Shown in pieces: positions 63,701 through 64,000 of a DNA stretch of 64,000 bases; positions within the stretch are counted from its first letter, which is position 1, and each line of letters starts with the position of its first letter. This DNA comes from Nitrosomonas sp. Nm166 (lineage in GTDB: Bacteria; Pseudomonadota; Gammaproteobacteria; Burkholderiales; Nitrosomonadaceae). The notes under the pieces are model-generated. The model did no database searches. It was not told the DNA's origin and saw nothing but the letters and a program-made list of their open reading frames with translations. The translations under genes and the position numbers were made by a program. The stretch is from assembly GCF_900112825.1 (NCBI RefSeq), contig NZ_FONE01000013.1, forward strand, positions 1-64,000, written 5' to 3'.

Positions 63701-64000
63701 AATTGTACGCTGACTTTGCTCAAAAGCAGCATCCGCAAAACGCCTGTAGTAGGAGATCAGTATGCTCGAACCGATACGGAGGACGACCGCTTCAGTGACA
63801 ACTTCGGCAGTTTGCAGTCCATCGTCACCAGTTCTGCTCAGAATGATAGTGGCTTGTTCGAAACCAATCTCCGCGATGAACGCTATCTACCTTTCGAAAA
63901 TTCTGGCGTGATCAGTGAATTGCAACTGCAACTACCTGCCGATCCCAGCAAACATGATCCGACACAGTTTGACTATGACACAATTAGTGATGTTATTTTT
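60725..64000 (+). CDS. Tc toxin TcA-type protein, C-terminal part (partial, runs off the window)
   Basis: At least 1092 residues, open to the last base. After about 70 residues an insert of roughly 130 residues repeats short beta motifs (LKVTLVDG, LQVTVPAGTPMNL, TQLTLPANTQATL). The conserved TcA C-terminal region follows: YNWELFFHVPITIAIHLSKN, RFAEAQRWFHYIFDPTDDSD, a long coiled/helical channel region, ARLPESLFDMDNPGHYFRRI and the final FDYDTISDVIF, close to the family's end. ATG 60725 is 17 bases after the first gene, with AAGGGG upstream, so the two are co-translated. Together they cover a complete TcA. Confidence 0.9.
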   Translation, partial: MNYKMPAEYFHGTPDTELVFRQGRTIESKGTKYILIQEREVNYRFHLHQHPYIQQLMQRLLSKSIAGLQAADTEYETDGTSLPGSIRIAVNSNINLMIPASSRITLLENVQATSGGASIELTAGMETRLTSAVRATVSDGLKVTLVDGIKTPSADTPTPFIPPANSRVIVSDNTKITLSAVTRLTFHDGLQVTVPAGTPMNLAGGTQLTLPANTQATLLSSRPRPVLFTDFFDAAYSPDATLVQQPYPVKDLDFTSSGAYATYNWELFFHVPITIAIHLSKNQRFAEAQRWFHYIFDPTDDSDGPTPERFWKVRPFHTTDVKKIEEILVNLVTNADPDLRNETIHSIEAWKDAPFRPHVIARYRQQSYMFKTAMAYLDNLIAWGDSLFRQETGEAIDEALQLYVLAANILGPRPLPVPKKGNVRPQTYDNLRRDLSKFGTVIRDMETAIPFDLGPFPTIDSESNDRLATLRSLGKALYFCVPRNDKLLSYWNTVADRLFKIRNSLNFQGVFRQLALFEPPIDPAMLARAAAAGLDVGAIVNGFNQPLPLVRFQLLVQKAAEIVQEVKSLGSNLLSAMEKEDGEAMAILRARHERVVMEMVEHVKYGQLQEVIKSRESLLQSLALAVQRYTYYERQLGKNPDEIENAIPELGELDKESLEMMNFTIQEPSMALREIEVDIARDLGESGGKIISSYEQDEFLRLEKAQKLQEEGANLNMIAKFLSLIPELGAQAQPMGVGAALQFGGRALSTQLSLAADASARTAGRNSYEANKAARIGGYARREQDWAFQSNLAVGEINQIFKQLRAAEIREAVAELELRNHRQQIQHAEEIERFLNEEATEKNGKKTNRALYTWMKREVKGLYSQCLQFAFDIAKKAERALQHELGNPQLSFLQFGYLAGKEGLLAGEKLYMDIKRMEMAYHELNQREYELTKHISLLQIDPLALIQLRTTGRCTARLPESLFDMDNPGHYFRRIKTMAVSIPCVIGPYASVNCTLTLLKSSIRKTPVVGDQYARTDTEDDRFSDNFGSLQSIVTSSAQNDSGLFETNLRDERYLPFENSGVISELQLQLPADPSKHDPTQFDYDTISDVIF

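Overview
The window comes from an ammonia-oxidising betaproteobacterium, almost certainly a Nitrosomonas. It opens with the end of amoC followed by amoA, amoB, amoE, amoD, copC and copD in the order typical of that genus, and the AmoA and AmoB proteins read as close Nitrosomonas relatives. The species cannot be fixed from the sequence alone.

Layout. (1) 1-6195, plus strand: the ammonia monooxygenase cluster with its copper-handling partners; CopD is fused to a cytochrome c domain and a thioredoxin-like domain. (2) 6208-14415, minus strand: a cobalamin riboswitch and one long cobalamin uptake/salvage operon (btuB, a BtuN-like membrane protein, cobO, a broken bluB, cobQ, cobU, cobT, cobC, cobS). 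(3) 14584-25307: periplasmic and transport functions (PQQ-type sugar dehydrogenase, APC permease, a rhodanese, two paralogous secreted amidohydrolases, a GH88-like hydrolase, an alginate-export-type porin, an alpha/beta hydrolase). (4) 25324-33297, minus strand: a tight seven-gene operon coding for a MoeZ-like E1/rhodanese, a JAMM protease, a ThiS/MoaD-like sulfur carrier, a CaiB-type CoA-transferase, an AMP-ligase, an acyl-CoA dehydrogenase and an MFS exporter. This gene set resembles thiocarboxylate metallophore loci. A 32-bp perfect palindrome lies in the region upstream of it. (5) 33680-38945: a membrane pseudokinase, an ornithine cyclodeaminase-like enzyme, a serralysin-like M10 protease and PhoB. 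(6) 39163-64000: a tandem-LuxR regulator followed by an insecticidal-type Tc toxin locus. A 2586-residue TcB-TcC fusion ends in a metzincin-like tip. The TcA component is split into two genes, the second running off the window. Between the TcB-TcC gene and the TcA genes lies a small accessory island: a REP-associated transposase, REP-like hairpins and four toxin-antitoxin-like pairs, two of which have lost their toxin by frameshift.

How the parts work together. The amo/cop genes supply the energy enzyme and its copper. The B12 operon is switched by cobalamin and should import and complete corrinoids, but the broken bluB suggests the cell cannot make the usual lower ligand from flavin through this gene. 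The sulfur-carrier operon has everything needed to activate a carboxylic acid, convert it to a thiocarboxylate and export it. The Tc genes encode the A, B and C parts of a toxin-injection complex and are the most striking accessory system here.
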